Assembly (NCBI RefSeq): GCF_000427685.1
Contig: NZ_KE386573.1
Span: 2,464,938-2,528,937 of the forward strand
Direction: 5' to 3'
Source of the DNA: Haloplanus natans DSM 17983
GTDB taxonomy: Archaea; Halobacteriota; Halobacteria; Halobacteriales; Haloferacaceae
DNA length: 64,000 nucleotides
Positions 17,382 to 26,263 of the stretch are shown here, piece after piece. A program made the translations under genes and the position numbers. The stretch's first letter is position 1. Each line of letters opens with the position of its first letter. The notes under the pieces are model-generated. The model saw nothing but the letters and a program-made list of their open reading frames with translations. It was not told where the DNA came from and ran no database searches.

Positions 17382-18269
17382 ATGAAGATTCTTGTAACCG
17401 GCGGGAGCGGGTTCGTCGGCCGACACCTGTGCCGCGAACTGAAAGCGCGCGGACACTCGGTGACCGCACTCTCGCGGCGGCCGAACGAGGGCGATTTGCC
17501 CGGCGGCGTCGAGAAGGCGATGGGCGACGTGACGGCGTACGACTCGTTGCTCGAACCGATGCGCGGGATGGACGCCGTGGTCAATCTGGTCGCGCTGTCG
17601 CCGCTGTTCAAGCCCTCCGGCGGCGATTCGATGCACGATACGGTGCACCGACAGGGCACCCGGAACGTCGTCGACGCGGCGGAGGAGACGGGCGTCGAGA
17701 AGATCGTCCAGATGAGCGCGCTGGGCGCCGATCCGAACGGGGCGACGGCCTATATCCGGGCGAAAGGCGAGGCCGAGGAGATCGTCAAATCGTCGTCGTT
17801 GCGCTACGTCGTCTTCCGGCCGTCGGTCATCTTCGGCGACGGGGGCGAGTTCGTCCCGTTCACGAAGAAACTCGCCCCGCCGTATCTCACCCCCTTGCCC
17901 GGCGGGGGCAAGACGCGGTTCCAACCCATCTGGATCGGTGATCTGACCCCGATGCTCGCCGACGCCGTCGAGGACGAGACGTACGACGGTGGCGTATACG
18001 AACTCGGCGGGCCGGAGAAGCGAACGCTCGCGGATATCGCCAAACTCGTCCACGGCAACGAGGGGCGTCCGGTGACGGTGGTCCCCGTCCCGATGGCGAT
18101 GGCGAAAATCGGCCTGTCGGTGCTGGGATCGCTCCCAGGCGCGCCGATGGGCGCCGACCAGTACCGCTCGCTCCAGTTCGACAATACGACCGCACACAAC
18201 GACGTCGAGGCCTTCGGCGTCGACGAGTCGGAGCTGACGACCCTCGGCGACTACCTGGCCGAGCGCTGA
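17382..18269 (+). CDS. Extended/atypical SDR (NDUFA9-like NAD(P)H-binding protein)
   Basis: A 295-residue Rossmann protein. The N-terminal GGSGFVGRHLC is the dinucleotide-binding glycine motif (residues 7-13), and RRPNEGD follows strand two. The SDR catalytic Tyr-x-x-x-Lys is represented by AYIRAKGEAEEI near residue 127, and VFRPSVIFGDG is the family's substrate-side motif. This pattern matches the NDUFA9/UDP-glucose-epimerase-like atypical SDRs found with complex I or in haloarchaea as stand-alone proteins. The substrate is unknown. The promoter region holds a perfect palindrome at 17327-17341. Confidence 0.8.
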   Translation: MKILVTGGSGFVGRHLCRELKARGHSVTALSRRPNEGDLPGGVEKAMGDVTAYDSLLEPMRGMDAVVNLVALSPLFKPSGGDSMHDTVHRQGTRNVVDAAEETGVEKIVQMSALGADPNGATAYIRAKGEAEEIVKSSSLRYVVFRPSVIFGDGGEFVPFTKKLAPPYLTPLPGGGKTRFQPIWIGDLTPMLADAVEDETYDGGVYELGGPEKRTLADIAKLVHGNEGRPVTVVPVPMAMAKIGLSVLGSLPGAPMGADQYRSLQFDNTTAHNDVEAFGVDESELTTLGDYLAER

Positions 18270-18373
18270 CGGACGGCAGACGCGCGTCTGACAGGGAGCA
18301 CGGACCGTTCATCCGATCGTCGTCGGGCGATTCGTCCGCGAAAATCCCGGCAGTACGCCGCCATCGCCCACAA

Positions 18374-18431
18374 GGTTTATGTCCGTTTTCCGCTTGGGTT
18401 CTTCCCAATGAAGAGGGGTCTGAAACTATGA
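18374..18431 (+). promoter_or_regulatory. cetZ promoter with a seven-codon upstream reading frame
   Basis: A TATA-like GGTTTATG (18374-18381) is followed about 29 bases later by ATG 18408, which opens a seven-codon frame (M-K-R-G-L-K-L, stop at 18429-18431). Its TGA overlaps the cetZ ATG at 18428 as ATGA. The same stretch contains AGAGGGG (18411-18417), a plausible Shine-Dalgarno sequence for cetZ. It may therefore be either a leaderless, translationally coupled leader peptide or simply a short 5' UTR. Confidence 0.5.
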
Positions 18432-19615
18432 AACTGGCTATGATCGGGTTCGGACAGGCCGGTGGGAAGGTCGTCGACAAATTCCTGGAGTACGACCAGC
18501 GGACCGGGAGCGAGATCGTCCGCGCGGCGGTCGCGGTCAACACGGCCAAAGCCGACCTGATGGGCCTGGAGCACATCCCGCAGGAGCAACGAGTGCTCAT
18601 CGGCCAGTCCCGAGTGAAAGGGCACGGGGTGGGCGCTGACAACGAACTCGGTGCGGAGGTCGCCGAGGAGGACATCGGCGAGGTTCAGGGCGCCATCGAC
18701 GGCATCCCGGTCCACGAAGTCGACGCCTTCCTGATCGTCGCCGGCCTCGGTGGGGGCACCGGGAGCGGTGGAGCGCCCGTCCTGGCGAAACATCTCAAGC
18801 GCATCTACACCGAACCCGTCTACGGGCTGGGCATCCTCCCCGGCAGCGACGAGGGCGGAATCTACACGCTCAACGCCGCCCGATCGTTCCAGACGCTCGT
18901 CAACGAAGTCGACAACCTCCTCGTCTTCGACAACGACGCCTGGCGACAGACCGGCGAGTCCGTCCAGAGCGGCTACGACGAGATCAACGAGGAGATCGTC
19001 AAGCGGTTCGGCATCCTCTTTGGCGCGGGCGAAGTCCGCAAGGGACAGGAAGTGGCCGAGTCCGTCGTCGACAGCTCCGAGATCATCAACACGCTCTCGG
19101 GCGGCGGCGTCTCCACCGTCGGCTACGCCCGCGAGACGGTCGAGCGCAAGGGGAAGTCGGGAGGGCTGCTCTCGAAGCTCACCGGCAACGACGAGTCCAT
19201 CGAGGACCAGCTCGACTCCGCCAACACGACCAATCGTATCACCAGCCTCGTTCGCAAGGCCGCCCTCGGTCGCCTGACCCTCCCCTGTGAGATCGACGGC
19301 ACGGAACGCGCCCTCCTCGTGATGGCCGGGCCCTCCGCTTACCTCAACCGGAAGGGGATCGAGCGCGGCCGGAAGTGGCTCGAAGAGCAGACCGGCAGTA
19401 TGGAGGTCCGCGGCGGCGACTACCCCATCAACAACAGCGACTTCGTCGCCTCCGCCATCCTGCTGTCCGGCGTCACGAACGTGCCCCGCATCAAGGAGCT
19501 CCAGCAGGTCGCCATCGAGGCACAGGACAACATCAACGAGATCCGCGAAGAGAGCGAAGCTAATCTACAGAACTTGGTCGAAGATGACGAGGACGAACTG
19601 GAATCGCTCTTCTAG
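18428..19615 (+). CDS. cetZ1: CetZ tubulin-superfamily cytoskeletal protein (CetZ1-like)
   Basis: A 395-residue member of the tubulin/FtsZ superfamily. The N-terminus MKLAMIGFGQAGGKVVDKFLEYD is near-diagnostic for haloarchaeal CetZ1. The tubulin signature GGGTGSG spans residues 108-114 (GLGGGTGSGGAPVLAKHLK), and the T7-loop region NNSDFVASAILLSG lies near residue 345. The acidic C-terminal tail (LVEDDEDELESLF) recalls tubulin tails. CetZ1 assembles dynamic filaments that control rod shape and motility in haloarchaea. It is followed by a membrane protein overlapping by 32 bp and then cofC-cofG, an order I recall from Haloferax. A mini-ORF overlaps its start. Confidence 0.93.
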   Translation: MKLAMIGFGQAGGKVVDKFLEYDQRTGSEIVRAAVAVNTAKADLMGLEHIPQEQRVLIGQSRVKGHGVGADNELGAEVAEEDIGEVQGAIDGIPVHEVDAFLIVAGLGGGTGSGGAPVLAKHLKRIYTEPVYGLGILPGSDEGGIYTLNAARSFQTLVNEVDNLLVFDNDAWRQTGESVQSGYDEINEEIVKRFGILFGAGEVRKGQEVAESVVDSSEIINTLSGGGVSTVGYARETVERKGKSGGLLSKLTGNDESIEDQLDSANTTNRITSLVRKAALGRLTLPCEIDGTERALLVMAGPSAYLNRKGIERGRKWLEEQTGSMEVRGGDYPINNSDFVASAILLSGVTNVPRIKELQQVAIEAQDNINEIREESEANLQNLVEDDEDELESLF

Positions 19616-20384
19616 GGTCGTCCTCGCCACACTCGTCGTTCTGCTCGCCGCGGCCGTCCCGGCGGCAGCAGTCTCCGTCACTGGCGAGGACGTTCCCGAG
19701 GAGGGACAGGTCGGCACGCAGGTATCGGCGACGATCACCCTCGACGAACTGTATCGGAACCCACAGAGCGAGCAGTGGCAGCTCTCCGGGACGACCGAAC
19801 TGACCGACGTGTCGTGGACGGTCGTCTTCTACGACCAGACGGGGTCGCAGGTGAACCTGATCGAACCCACCGGGCAGTCGTTCTCGGGGGTCGACGTCGC
19901 CGCGAGCGACGGGATAGCGGAGATCGAGGTTCGCGTCACGGGGACCGTTCCCGAAATCCAGTCGTACAGTTACGACCCGCCCCAGCGGTTCACGATGATG
20001 GAACTCACCCGCGGGCAGTCCGGGGGCGCGAGTAGCACCATCGACACCTGGCGCAGCCACCACTACACCGAGTCGAGCGACTCGGCCCGACAGGCCATCG
20101 ACGAAGCGGGCAGCGCCATCGAGGACGCCCGCGCCGCCGGCGCGAACCCCAGCGACGCCCAGGCCAACTACGAGGACGCCATCGCGGCGTACGAGGACGG
20201 CAGTTTCGACGTGGCGACCAACCTCGCCAACCGCGCGGCCGAGGGGGCGAATCAGGCCGCGCAGTCGAGTCGGACTCGACGGACCATCATCTACGCGGTG
20301 GGTGGACTGCTCGTTCTCGCAGTCGTCGTGGGCGGTGTCCTCTACTGGCGCTCCCAGCAGGGGCCCGACGACCCGCTCGGGTAA
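19584..20384 (+). CDS. Exported membrane-anchored protein downstream of cetZ
   Basis: A 266-residue type I membrane protein. It has a signal peptide (RVVLATLVVLLAAAVPAAAVS), an extracytoplasmic beta domain up to about residue 150, an alpha-helical segment (SSDSARQAIDEAGSAIEDARAAGANPSDAQANYEDAIAAYEDGSFDVATNLANRAAEGANQA) with TPR/coiled-coil character, and one C-terminal helix (IIYAVGGLLVLAVVVGGVLYW). Function is unknown. The 32-bp overlap with cetZ1 in a different frame implies co-expression, so it may act at the envelope with the CetZ cytoskeleton (inference from context only). The alternative is a chance neighbour within the F420 operon. Confidence 0.7.
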   Translation: MTRTNWNRSSRVVLATLVVLLAAAVPAAAVSVTGEDVPEEGQVGTQVSATITLDELYRNPQSEQWQLSGTTELTDVSWTVVFYDQTGSQVNLIEPTGQSFSGVDVAASDGIAEIEVRVTGTVPEIQSYSYDPPQRFTMMELTRGQSGGASSTIDTWRSHHYTESSDSARQAIDEAGSAIEDARAAGANPSDAQANYEDAIAAYEDGSFDVATNLANRAAEGANQAAQSSRTRRTIIYAVGGLLVLAVVVGGVLYWRSQQGPDDPLG

Positions 20385-21001
20385 TGCGACTTCTCGTCCC
20401 GTTCGAGGCGACACGGCCCAAGACCCGCCTCGACGGGGTCCTCGATCCGGGGGAACGCGCGACGTTCGCGCGAGCGATGCTTCGGGACGTACTCGACGCC
20501 TGCCGCGAGGCTGGCCACGACCCCGAAGTCGTGGCGACGGGGCCGGTAGCGACGGCCGACGTGCCGGTGACCGTCGACGACCGCCCGCTCTCGGCGGCCG
20601 TGAACGCCCGCCTCGGTGGTGACGACCCCCTCGGCGTCGTCGCCGCGGACCTCGCGCTCCTGACGCCCGCCGCCGTCGACCGTCTGGTCGACGCCGCGGT
20701 CGCGGCCGACGTGACCATCGCGCCGGGACGCGGCGGAGGGACGAACGCCCTCGTCGTGTCCCACCCCGACTTCCGCGTCGACTTCCACGGCGCCTCCTAC
20801 CGCGATCACCGGCGTGTCGCCCGGGCGGTGGGTGCCGACGTGGCGGTCGTCGACTCGATGCGACTGTCGACGGACGTGGACGAACCCGCGGACCTCGTGG
20901 AAGTGCTCCTCCACAGCGAGGGCGAGGCCGCGGCGTGGCTGGGCGAGCGGTTCGAACTCGACGCCGGCGAGGGACGGGTCGGCGTCGTCCGGACGGAGTG
21001 A
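20384..21001 (+). CDS. cofC: 2-phospho-L-lactate guanylyltransferase (CofC)
   Basis: A 205-residue nucleotidyltransferase. The N-terminus MRLLVPFEATRPKTRLDGVLDPGERATFARAMLRDVLDA carries the CofC signature in which the arginine/lysine pair contacts nucleotide phosphates. VAADLALLTPAAVDRLVDAA holds the metal-binding aspartate, and GRGGGTNAL and VDSMRLSTDVDEPADL are conserved in the family. It activates 2-phospholactate (or phosphoenolpyruvate) with GTP for coenzyme F420 side-chain synthesis. Its ATG shares one base with the preceding stop (taATG). Confidence 0.9.
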   Translation: MRLLVPFEATRPKTRLDGVLDPGERATFARAMLRDVLDACREAGHDPEVVATGPVATADVPVTVDDRPLSAAVNARLGGDDPLGVVAADLALLTPAAVDRLVDAAVAADVTIAPGRGGGTNALVVSHPDFRVDFHGASYRDHRRVARAVGADVAVVDSMRLSTDVDEPADLVEVLLHSEGEAAAWLGERFELDAGEGRVGVVRTE

Positions 21002-21033
21002 GGTTTTTCACCGTCCGGCGCGGAGGCGGGACC

Positions 21034-22170
21034 ATGACACGGGCGCCGGAGACCGACGACGAACGGGTCGCCCCCGAGACCCTCGTCGAGGCCGACGCGA
21101 CCGACGCCCTCCTCGACGTGACGCCCGCCGACGTGGAGCCGGCGTCCGAACTCACCTTCGCGCGCAACGTCTTCCTGCCGCTCACGACGGCCTGCCGGTA
21201 CACCTGCACCTACTGCACCTTCTATGACCCCCCCGGCGAGGCGACGCTCATGCCGCCCGAAGCGGTGCGCGAACAGCTACAGGTTGGCGCCGACGCCGGC
21301 TGTACCGAGGCGCTCTTTACGTTCGGCGACGCGCCGGACGAGCGCTATTCGGGGGTTCACGACCAACTCGACGACTGGGGCTACGACGACGTACTCGACT
21401 ACCTCTACGACGCCTGCGAGATGGCGCTCGATACGGGCTTGCTCCCCCACAGCAATCCCGGCGACCTGCGGGAAGACGAACTGGATCGGCTGGCCGAGGT
21501 CAACGCCAGCATGGGCGTCATGCTGGAGACGACGGCGGACGTGAGCGCGCATTCGGGCGGGCGAAAGAAGACCCCGGAGCGGCGGCTTGGCACCATCCGG
21601 GCCGCGGGCGAGGCCGGCGTTCCCTTCACCACGGGGATTCTGGTCGGCATCGGCGAGAATCGCCGCGACCGTGCGGAGAGCCTACTCGCCATCGGCGAAC
21701 TCCACGACCGCTACGACCATATCCAGGAGGTGATCGTCCAGAACGTCGTTCCGAACGAGCGCTCGGACTTCGAGCGGCCGAGCGTCGAGACGATGCGCGA
21801 GACGGCGGCGATGGCGCGGGCGGCGCTGCCTACGGAAGTGTCCGTACAGGTGCCGCCGAACCTCTCGCCGACCCGAGAGCTCTTGGACTGCGGCGTCGAC
21901 GACCTGGGGGGCGTCTCGCCGGTCACGGACGACTACATCAACCCGGAGTACGCGTGGCCGGCGCTCGAGGAACTCGAATCGCTCGCCGCCACGGCGGGTA
22001 TCCCCCTCCGGGAGCGCCTGCCGACCCACGAGCGGTATCTGCCCCCGACCGTCCGGCGGGCGGGCGTCGAGGGCGCGCCGGGGACGTGGCTCCGACCGGC
22101 GATCCGGGCGGCGCTCGGCGCCGACGACGACGCCGGGATGCGGTATCGCGCCGTCGCGGACGCCCCGTGA
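21034..22170 (+). CDS. cofG: FO synthase subunit 1 (CofG), radical SAM
   Basis: A 378-residue radical SAM enzyme. ATG 21034 is chosen because the frame upstream overlaps cofC and is Arg-rich. The 4Fe-4S motif is CRYTCTYCTF (CX3CX2C), followed by GDAPDERYSGVHDQL, LPHSNPGDLREDEL and MGVMLETT, all characteristic of CofG. Together with CofH it builds the deazaflavin FO from tyrosine and the flavin pathway intermediate. cofH lies nearby, convergent and separated by one hydrolase-like gene. A cofC-cofG operon is likely given the 32-bp spacing. Confidence 0.92.
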   Translation: MTRAPETDDERVAPETLVEADATDALLDVTPADVEPASELTFARNVFLPLTTACRYTCTYCTFYDPPGEATLMPPEAVREQLQVGADAGCTEALFTFGDAPDERYSGVHDQLDDWGYDDVLDYLYDACEMALDTGLLPHSNPGDLREDELDRLAEVNASMGVMLETTADVSAHSGGRKKTPERRLGTIRAAGEAGVPFTTGILVGIGENRRDRAESLLAIGELHDRYDHIQEVIVQNVVPNERSDFERPSVETMRETAAMARAALPTEVSVQVPPNLSPTRELLDCGVDDLGGVSPVTDDYINPEYAWPALEELESLAATAGIPLRERLPTHERYLPPTVRRAGVEGAPGTWLRPAIRAALGADDDAGMRYRAVADAP

Positions 22171-22174
22171 GCGG

Positions 22175-22729
22175 TCACAGGAGCCGTTCTTCGAGGTCCG
22201 GCAGGCGCTTGCGGACGAGCGTGTAGGCGCCGCCGACGACGAGGAACGTGAGGGCGACGCGACCGACGGGTGGGTCGAACAGGATCAGCCCCGGCGACAT
22301 GAACAGGACGGTGAGCAGGTAGTCCTCGGGGGCGCCGTCGTAGCGAACCAAGTAGCGGGGGCGGAGCCACCGGCTCCGGGAGTGGAGGTAGACCGCCTCG
22401 GCGGAGGTCCGCTCCCAGGGCCGGGGTTCGGTGCCCGCGCCGAAGGTGTCGCTGACGGAGTGGACGGCTGCCGAGAGGAGGAAGTACGCGACGGCAACGG
22501 TCACGGCCGAGGGCCGGAGGGCGGCGACGGCGAGAGCCGGGACCGCCCCCAGCCAGTAGTAGTCGGGGAAGTGGAGCGTCTTGCGGTGGACGCCGGCGAA
22601 GAGGTCGAGGTCGGGGAAGACGCCGCCGGCGATGGCGGCGATGGCGGCAGGGGCGGCCAGTTCGGGCGCGACGAACGTTAGGGGCACCGCGAGCAACAGT
22701 CCGACGGCCGCGTGCGTCGTCGCCATCAT
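22175..22729 (-). CDS. YdjM/DUF457-type membrane-bound metal-dependent hydrolase
   Basis: A 184-residue integral membrane protein with four or five predicted helices. The family's His/Asp residues are present: TTHAAVG at the N-terminus, GGVFPDLDLF, HRKTLHFPDYYW and HSVSDTFGAG. These are the motifs of the LexA-binding, inner-membrane hydrolases of the YdjM/DUF457 family. Substrate and role are unknown. It reads away from cofG, ending 4 bp from that gene's stop, and lies 2 bp downstream of cofH, with which it is probably co-transcribed. Confidence 0.75.
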   Translation of the reverse strand: MMATTHAAVGLLLAVPLTFVAPELAAPAAIAAIAGGVFPDLDLFAGVHRKTLHFPDYYWLGAVPALAVAALRPSAVTVAVAYFLLSAAVHSVSDTFGAGTEPRPWERTSAEAVYLHSRSRWLRPRYLVRYDGAPEDYLLTVLFMSPGLILFDPPVGRVALTFLVVGGAYTLVRKRLPDLEERLL

Positions 22730-22731
22730 GC

Positions 22732-24099
22732 TCAGTCGTCCGCCGGGGTGGGCGATCGATCGAGCATCGGCGTCCCGTCGGCCCGGGGGCCGAGTCGGGG
22801 GCCGTAGGGGGCGTCGTCGGGGTCGATCGGTCGGCGCCGTTCGTAGTCGGTAGAGCGCTCGACCGGCCGGCGACCGATGGCTGTCACCATGTCGACGTAG
22901 TCGGCGACGGACCGGAACTCGCCGTAGTCGCCGCCGGCGCGTTTCGTTATCTCCTCGGAGAGGAGCGTCCCCATGAAGTCGTTGGCGCCACAGGAGAGGG
23001 TCTTCAGCGACTTCTCGTCACCGAACTTCACCCACGAGGTCTGAATGTTCTCGATGTTGTCCAGAAAGAGCCTGGAGACGGCGATCATGAGTTCGTCCTC
23101 GGCGTCGGTGGCGCCGCCGGAGACGAGGCCGCGGTCGTAAAGCGGTGTCCGCTGGTGGACGAAAGAGAGGGGGACGAACTCGGTGATCCCGCCCGTTCGG
23201 TCCTGCAGGTCACGCACCCGTTTCAGGTGCATGGCTCGGTGCATCTCGTTTTCGACGTGGCCGTACATCATCGTCGCGGTGACGGGGAGGCCGGCGGCCA
23301 TCGCTCCCTCCATCGCGTCGAGCCACTCGCCCGTGTCCATCTTCGCCGGACAGATCACCTCGCGCACCTCGTCGACGAGGATTTCGGCGGCGGTGCCGGG
23401 CGCGCTGTCGAGGCCCGCCCCACGCAGGCGGCGGTAGATCGACTCGTACGACCAGTCGGTGCCACGGCGAGCGTGATAGGCCTCCTCGGGCGTCACGGAG
23501 TGGACGTGGACGCCGTCGACGGACATGGCGCGGATCTGCTCGGCGTAGGTGCCGGGCGAAGTGGTGTACGCCTCCGGCGGGCGGTAGTTCACGCGCTCCG
23601 GGTCCTCGACGGCGTCGAGCAGTTCGCGGTGGTCGGCGTCGAGGGCGAACGCGGGGTGGAGCCCGCTGACCGAGCACACCTCGGAGATACCGCGGTCGAC
23701 CGCCGCCTCGACGGCGCGTCGCGACTCGGCGGGCGTCTTCGTGAAGCCGCCGTGGTCGTCCGGGGCGTCGGCTTCGAACGCCGACGCGCGGTCCTTGAAG
23801 TTACAGAACAGACAGCCGGTGTCACAGGCCGTCGTGACGTTGTTGTTGAGGTTGACGACGAACGTCACGTCGTCGCCGACGACGTCGGCGCGGCGCCGGT
23901 CGGCCGCCTCCAGCACCCGTTCTTTCCGGACGGGGTCGATTCCCGGGCGATCCGTCCCGGTCGTCAGGAGTTCGACCCCGTCGTCGACGGTGAGCCGGTG
24001 GCCGTCACGCGCGTTCGCCAGCGCGTTCTCGAACGACTGGTCGGTGACGGGGACGTGCTCGAAATCGAAATCCCCCGCCGCCGTGTCGGCGTCACTCAT
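22732..24099 (-). CDS. cofH: FO synthase subunit 2 (CofH), radical SAM
   Basis: A 455-residue radical SAM protein. NNNVTTACDTGCLFCNFKDR supplies the CX3CX2C cluster motif, and GGFTKTPAESRRAVEAAVDRGISEVCSVSGLHP, SPGTAAEILVDEVREVICPAKMDTGEW and TATMMYGHVE are typical of the CofH/MqnC/MqnE branch. With CofG it forms FO. MqnC (menaquinone futalosine pathway) is the closest alternative, but the neighbouring cofC and cofG make CofH the better call. The C-terminal 40 residues (RRPIDPDDAPYGPRLGPRADGTP) are a haloarchaeal extension. Confidence 0.88.
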   Translation of the reverse strand: MSDADTAAGDFDFEHVPVTDQSFENALANARDGHRLTVDDGVELLTTGTDRPGIDPVRKERVLEAADRRRADVVGDDVTFVVNLNNNVTTACDTGCLFCNFKDRASAFEADAPDDHGGFTKTPAESRRAVEAAVDRGISEVCSVSGLHPAFALDADHRELLDAVEDPERVNYRPPEAYTTSPGTYAEQIRAMSVDGVHVHSVTPEEAYHARRGTDWSYESIYRRLRGAGLDSAPGTAAEILVDEVREVICPAKMDTGEWLDAMEGAMAAGLPVTATMMYGHVENEMHRAMHLKRVRDLQDRTGGITEFVPLSFVHQRTPLYDRGLVSGGATDAEDELMIAVSRLFLDNIENIQTSWVKFGDEKSLKTLSCGANDFMGTLLSEEITKRAGGDYGEFRSVADYVDMVTAIGRRPVERSTDYERRRPIDPDDAPYGPRLGPRADGTPMLDRSPTPADD

Positions 24100-24192
24100 C
24101 GTGACATCACAGACGCCCGAGGCTAATAGGGGTTGTCGTCACCGCCGTCGCGTGTCAAAAGACCCATACCGGACGGTGCCGACACCACGGGT

Positions 24193-25122
24193 ATGCACGC
24201 GCGGGTCCGTCGCCTGATCGAACGCGCCTACGAGCGCCTCCTCCGGCGCGACATCGACGGCACCCCCGACCACGTAGCCATCATCCAGGATGGCAACCGG
24301 CGGTACGCCCGCGAACGCGGCAACGGGGCCGCCGACGGCCACCGCGAGGGCGCCCGGACGACCGAACAGGTGCTCCGCTGGTGTCAGGAACTCGATATCG
24401 ACGAGCTCACGCTCTATGCCTTCTCGACGGAGAACTTCGAGCGCCCGCCCGCGGAGCGCGAACACCTGTTCGACCTCATCGAGTCGAAACTGCGGAGCTT
24501 CGCCGACAAGGAGGACGTCCACGAGAACGAGGTGTGTATCCGGGCGCTCGGCGAAGTCGACCGCCTGCCCGACCGGGTTCGCGAGGCCGTGGCCTACGCC
24601 GAGGAGCGGACGGCGGGGTACGACCGCTTTCGGCTGAACGTCGCGCTGGCCTACGGCGGCCGGGCGGAGTTGCTGGGCGCCGCCCGCGACACGCTGCGGG
24701 CGGTGGCCGACGGCAACCTCGACCCCGCGGACGTCGACGCCACCGAGATCGAACGCCGGCTCTACGCCCGACCCGTCCGCGACGTGGACCTCATCGTCCG
24801 CACCGGCGGCGACGAGCGAACGAGCAACTTCCTGCCGTGGCACGCCAACGGCAACGAGGCCGCGGTCTTTTTCTGTGCGCCCTACTGGCCGGAGTTCTCG
24901 AAGATCGACTTCCTGCGGGCGATCCGTACCTACGAATCGCGGGCGGCGTCGTGGCGCCACACCCGCCGGGAGCGGGCCGCCGCGCTGGTTCGGGCCGTCG
25001 CGGGGTCGTCGCTGATCGAGACCCGGGAGGTCGTTGGCCGCCTTCGAGAGCAGGCTCCCCACGTCGCCACCGACGAACTGACCGCGGAACTCGACCCGCC
25101 GGACGGCAACACGACGGAGTAG
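24193..25122 (+). CDS. uppS: Cis-prenyltransferase, catalytic type (UppS family)
   Basis: A 309-residue cis-prenyltransferase. HVAIIQDGNRRYARERG carries the catalytic Asp (D33) and the diphosphate-binding residues, TLYAFSTENFERP binds the allylic primer, and VRTGGDERTSNFLPWHANGNEAAVFF matches the conserved C-terminal motif. The family's terminal R-x-G (as in NRERRFGG of homomeric enzymes) is missing: the corresponding stretch reads YESRAASWRHTRRERAA. In heteromeric enzymes that motif is supplied by a partner subunit. A homologue with the opposite pattern lies at 27419-28027. The product would be the polyprenyl phosphate carrier for N-glycosylation. Confidence 0.9.
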   Translation: MHARVRRLIERAYERLLRRDIDGTPDHVAIIQDGNRRYARERGNGAADGHREGARTTEQVLRWCQELDIDELTLYAFSTENFERPPAEREHLFDLIESKLRSFADKEDVHENEVCIRALGEVDRLPDRVREAVAYAEERTAGYDRFRLNVALAYGGRAELLGAARDTLRAVADGNLDPADVDATEIERRLYARPVRDVDLIVRTGGDERTSNFLPWHANGNEAAVFFCAPYWPEFSKIDFLRAIRTYESRAASWRHTRRERAAALVRAVAGSSLIETREVVGRLREQAPHVATDELTAELDPPDGNTTE

Positions 25123-25159
25123 GCCGAGACGCTTTGTACCGCCCGGCCGTGTCGCCCGT

Positions 25160-26050
25160 ATGCTCCAAGTCGCACTCCAGACGGCCACGTCGGCGCCGAC
25201 ACCCGTGGTCGGCCCGGGGGGTCTCGCCGCCTACTGGGACCTCGCCCGTCGTGCGGTGTGGTTCGTCGCCGGCTTCGTCGCCGTCGTCCTCGTCGGGTGG
25301 TTTGTGATCGAACCGCTCGTCGCGCGGTTCGTCCGCCGGCGCAACCGGAACAACCCGACGATTCAGGAGGCCGTCTCCCGGTACGTCCGCCTGCTCGCCC
25401 TCGTCGTCGCCTTCTTCGTCGCCGCGGGCACCGCGGGCTACGGCCGGTTCATCGGCGACTCGGCGCTCGTCATCGCGGCCGGGACTCTCGCCGTCGGCGT
25501 CGCCGGCCAGACCGTCATCGGCTCCATCGTCAGCGGTCTCGTCCTCGTCGTCGACCCCGAGTTCAACGTCGGCAACTACGTCGAGTGGGCGGACCACGAG
25601 GGGACCGTCCAGTCCATCACGCTCCGGGTGACGCGGGTCCTGACGCCCGACGGCGAACTCGTCACGGTCCCGAACACGCTCCTGACGGGGCAGGCGATCA
25701 CCCGACCGTACGGCCGGGGACGGTACCGGATCGTCGAACACGTCGGCGTCGCCTACGAGGCGGACGTGGCGGCGGCGCTCGATCACCTCACCGCGGCCAC
25801 CGAGGCCGTCGACGACATCGTGGCCGAGCCGACGCCGAAGGCGTACGTCGACGACTTCGGCGCCGACGCGGTGGTGCTACGGGTCCACTACTGGATCGAA
25901 GACCCACGCAGACAGGACATCTTCGCCGTCCGGTCGGCGTACGCCCGGGCGGCCAAGGAGCGACTGGAGGCGGCCGGAATCACGATCAGCCCGGCTTCGA
26001 AGCGGGAGCTTCTGGGTCGGATCGACGTCGACGACGGCGAGGCCGACTAG
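25160..26050 (+). CDS. MscS-family small-conductance mechanosensitive channel
   Basis: A 296-residue protein with three N-terminal membrane helices (about residues 25-45, 70-95 and 100-128). The pore-lining region is GTLAVGVAGQTVIGSIVSGLVLVVDPEFNVGNYVEW, the hallmark Gly/Ala-rich TM3 followed by the beta domain (TVQSITLRVTRVLTPDGELVTVPNTLL). The mixed alpha/beta cytoplasmic vestibule completes the protein. It would release solutes on hypo-osmotic shock. It begins 38 bp after uppS. Its stop overlaps the stop of the convergent broken gene at 26047-26263. Confidence 0.88.
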   Translation: MLQVALQTATSAPTPVVGPGGLAAYWDLARRAVWFVAGFVAVVLVGWFVIEPLVARFVRRRNRNNPTIQEAVSRYVRLLALVVAFFVAAGTAGYGRFIGDSALVIAAGTLAVGVAGQTVIGSIVSGLVLVVDPEFNVGNYVEWADHEGTVQSITLRVTRVLTPDGELVTVPNTLLTGQAITRPYGRGRYRIVEHVGVAYEADVAAALDHLTAATEAVDDIVAEPTPKAYVDDFGADAVVLRVHYWIEDPRRQDIFAVRSAYARAAKERLEAAGITISPASKRELLGRIDVDDGEAD

Positions 26051-26263
26051 TCGTCGCGTGCCACCGTCGCCAGCAGGAGCCGTTTCGTGCCGCGTCGAAG
26101 CGCTCGAACGACTCGGACCGGACGACGAAGTGGTGGCTCCCCGAGTCGGTTTCCGTCCCCGCCTCGCGGATGGGATGGACCGTTGGCTCCGGTCCCGGAC
26201 CACCGTCTCCATCAGCGTGAGGTCCGGGTGTTCGTTCCGGCGGACCGCCGTCAACTCGCTCAC
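26047..26263 (-). pseudogene. Small conserved-looking gene with two one-base deletions
   Basis: GTG at 26263 overlaps the EamA stop as GTGA. The first frame reads SELTAVRRNEHPDLTLMETVVRD. Protein-like sequence then continues in a second frame (EPTVHPIREAGTETDSGSHH...SFERFD) and a third (GTKRLLLATVARDD, stop at 26047-26049). Each switch is repaired by inserting a single base, near 26193 and near 26085-26090. The span of 217 nt becomes 219 nt, exactly 72 codons plus a stop. Family unknown. It is either a decayed gene or a stretch of sequencing errors; the EamA gene immediately upstream has a third such deletion. Confidence 0.6.
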
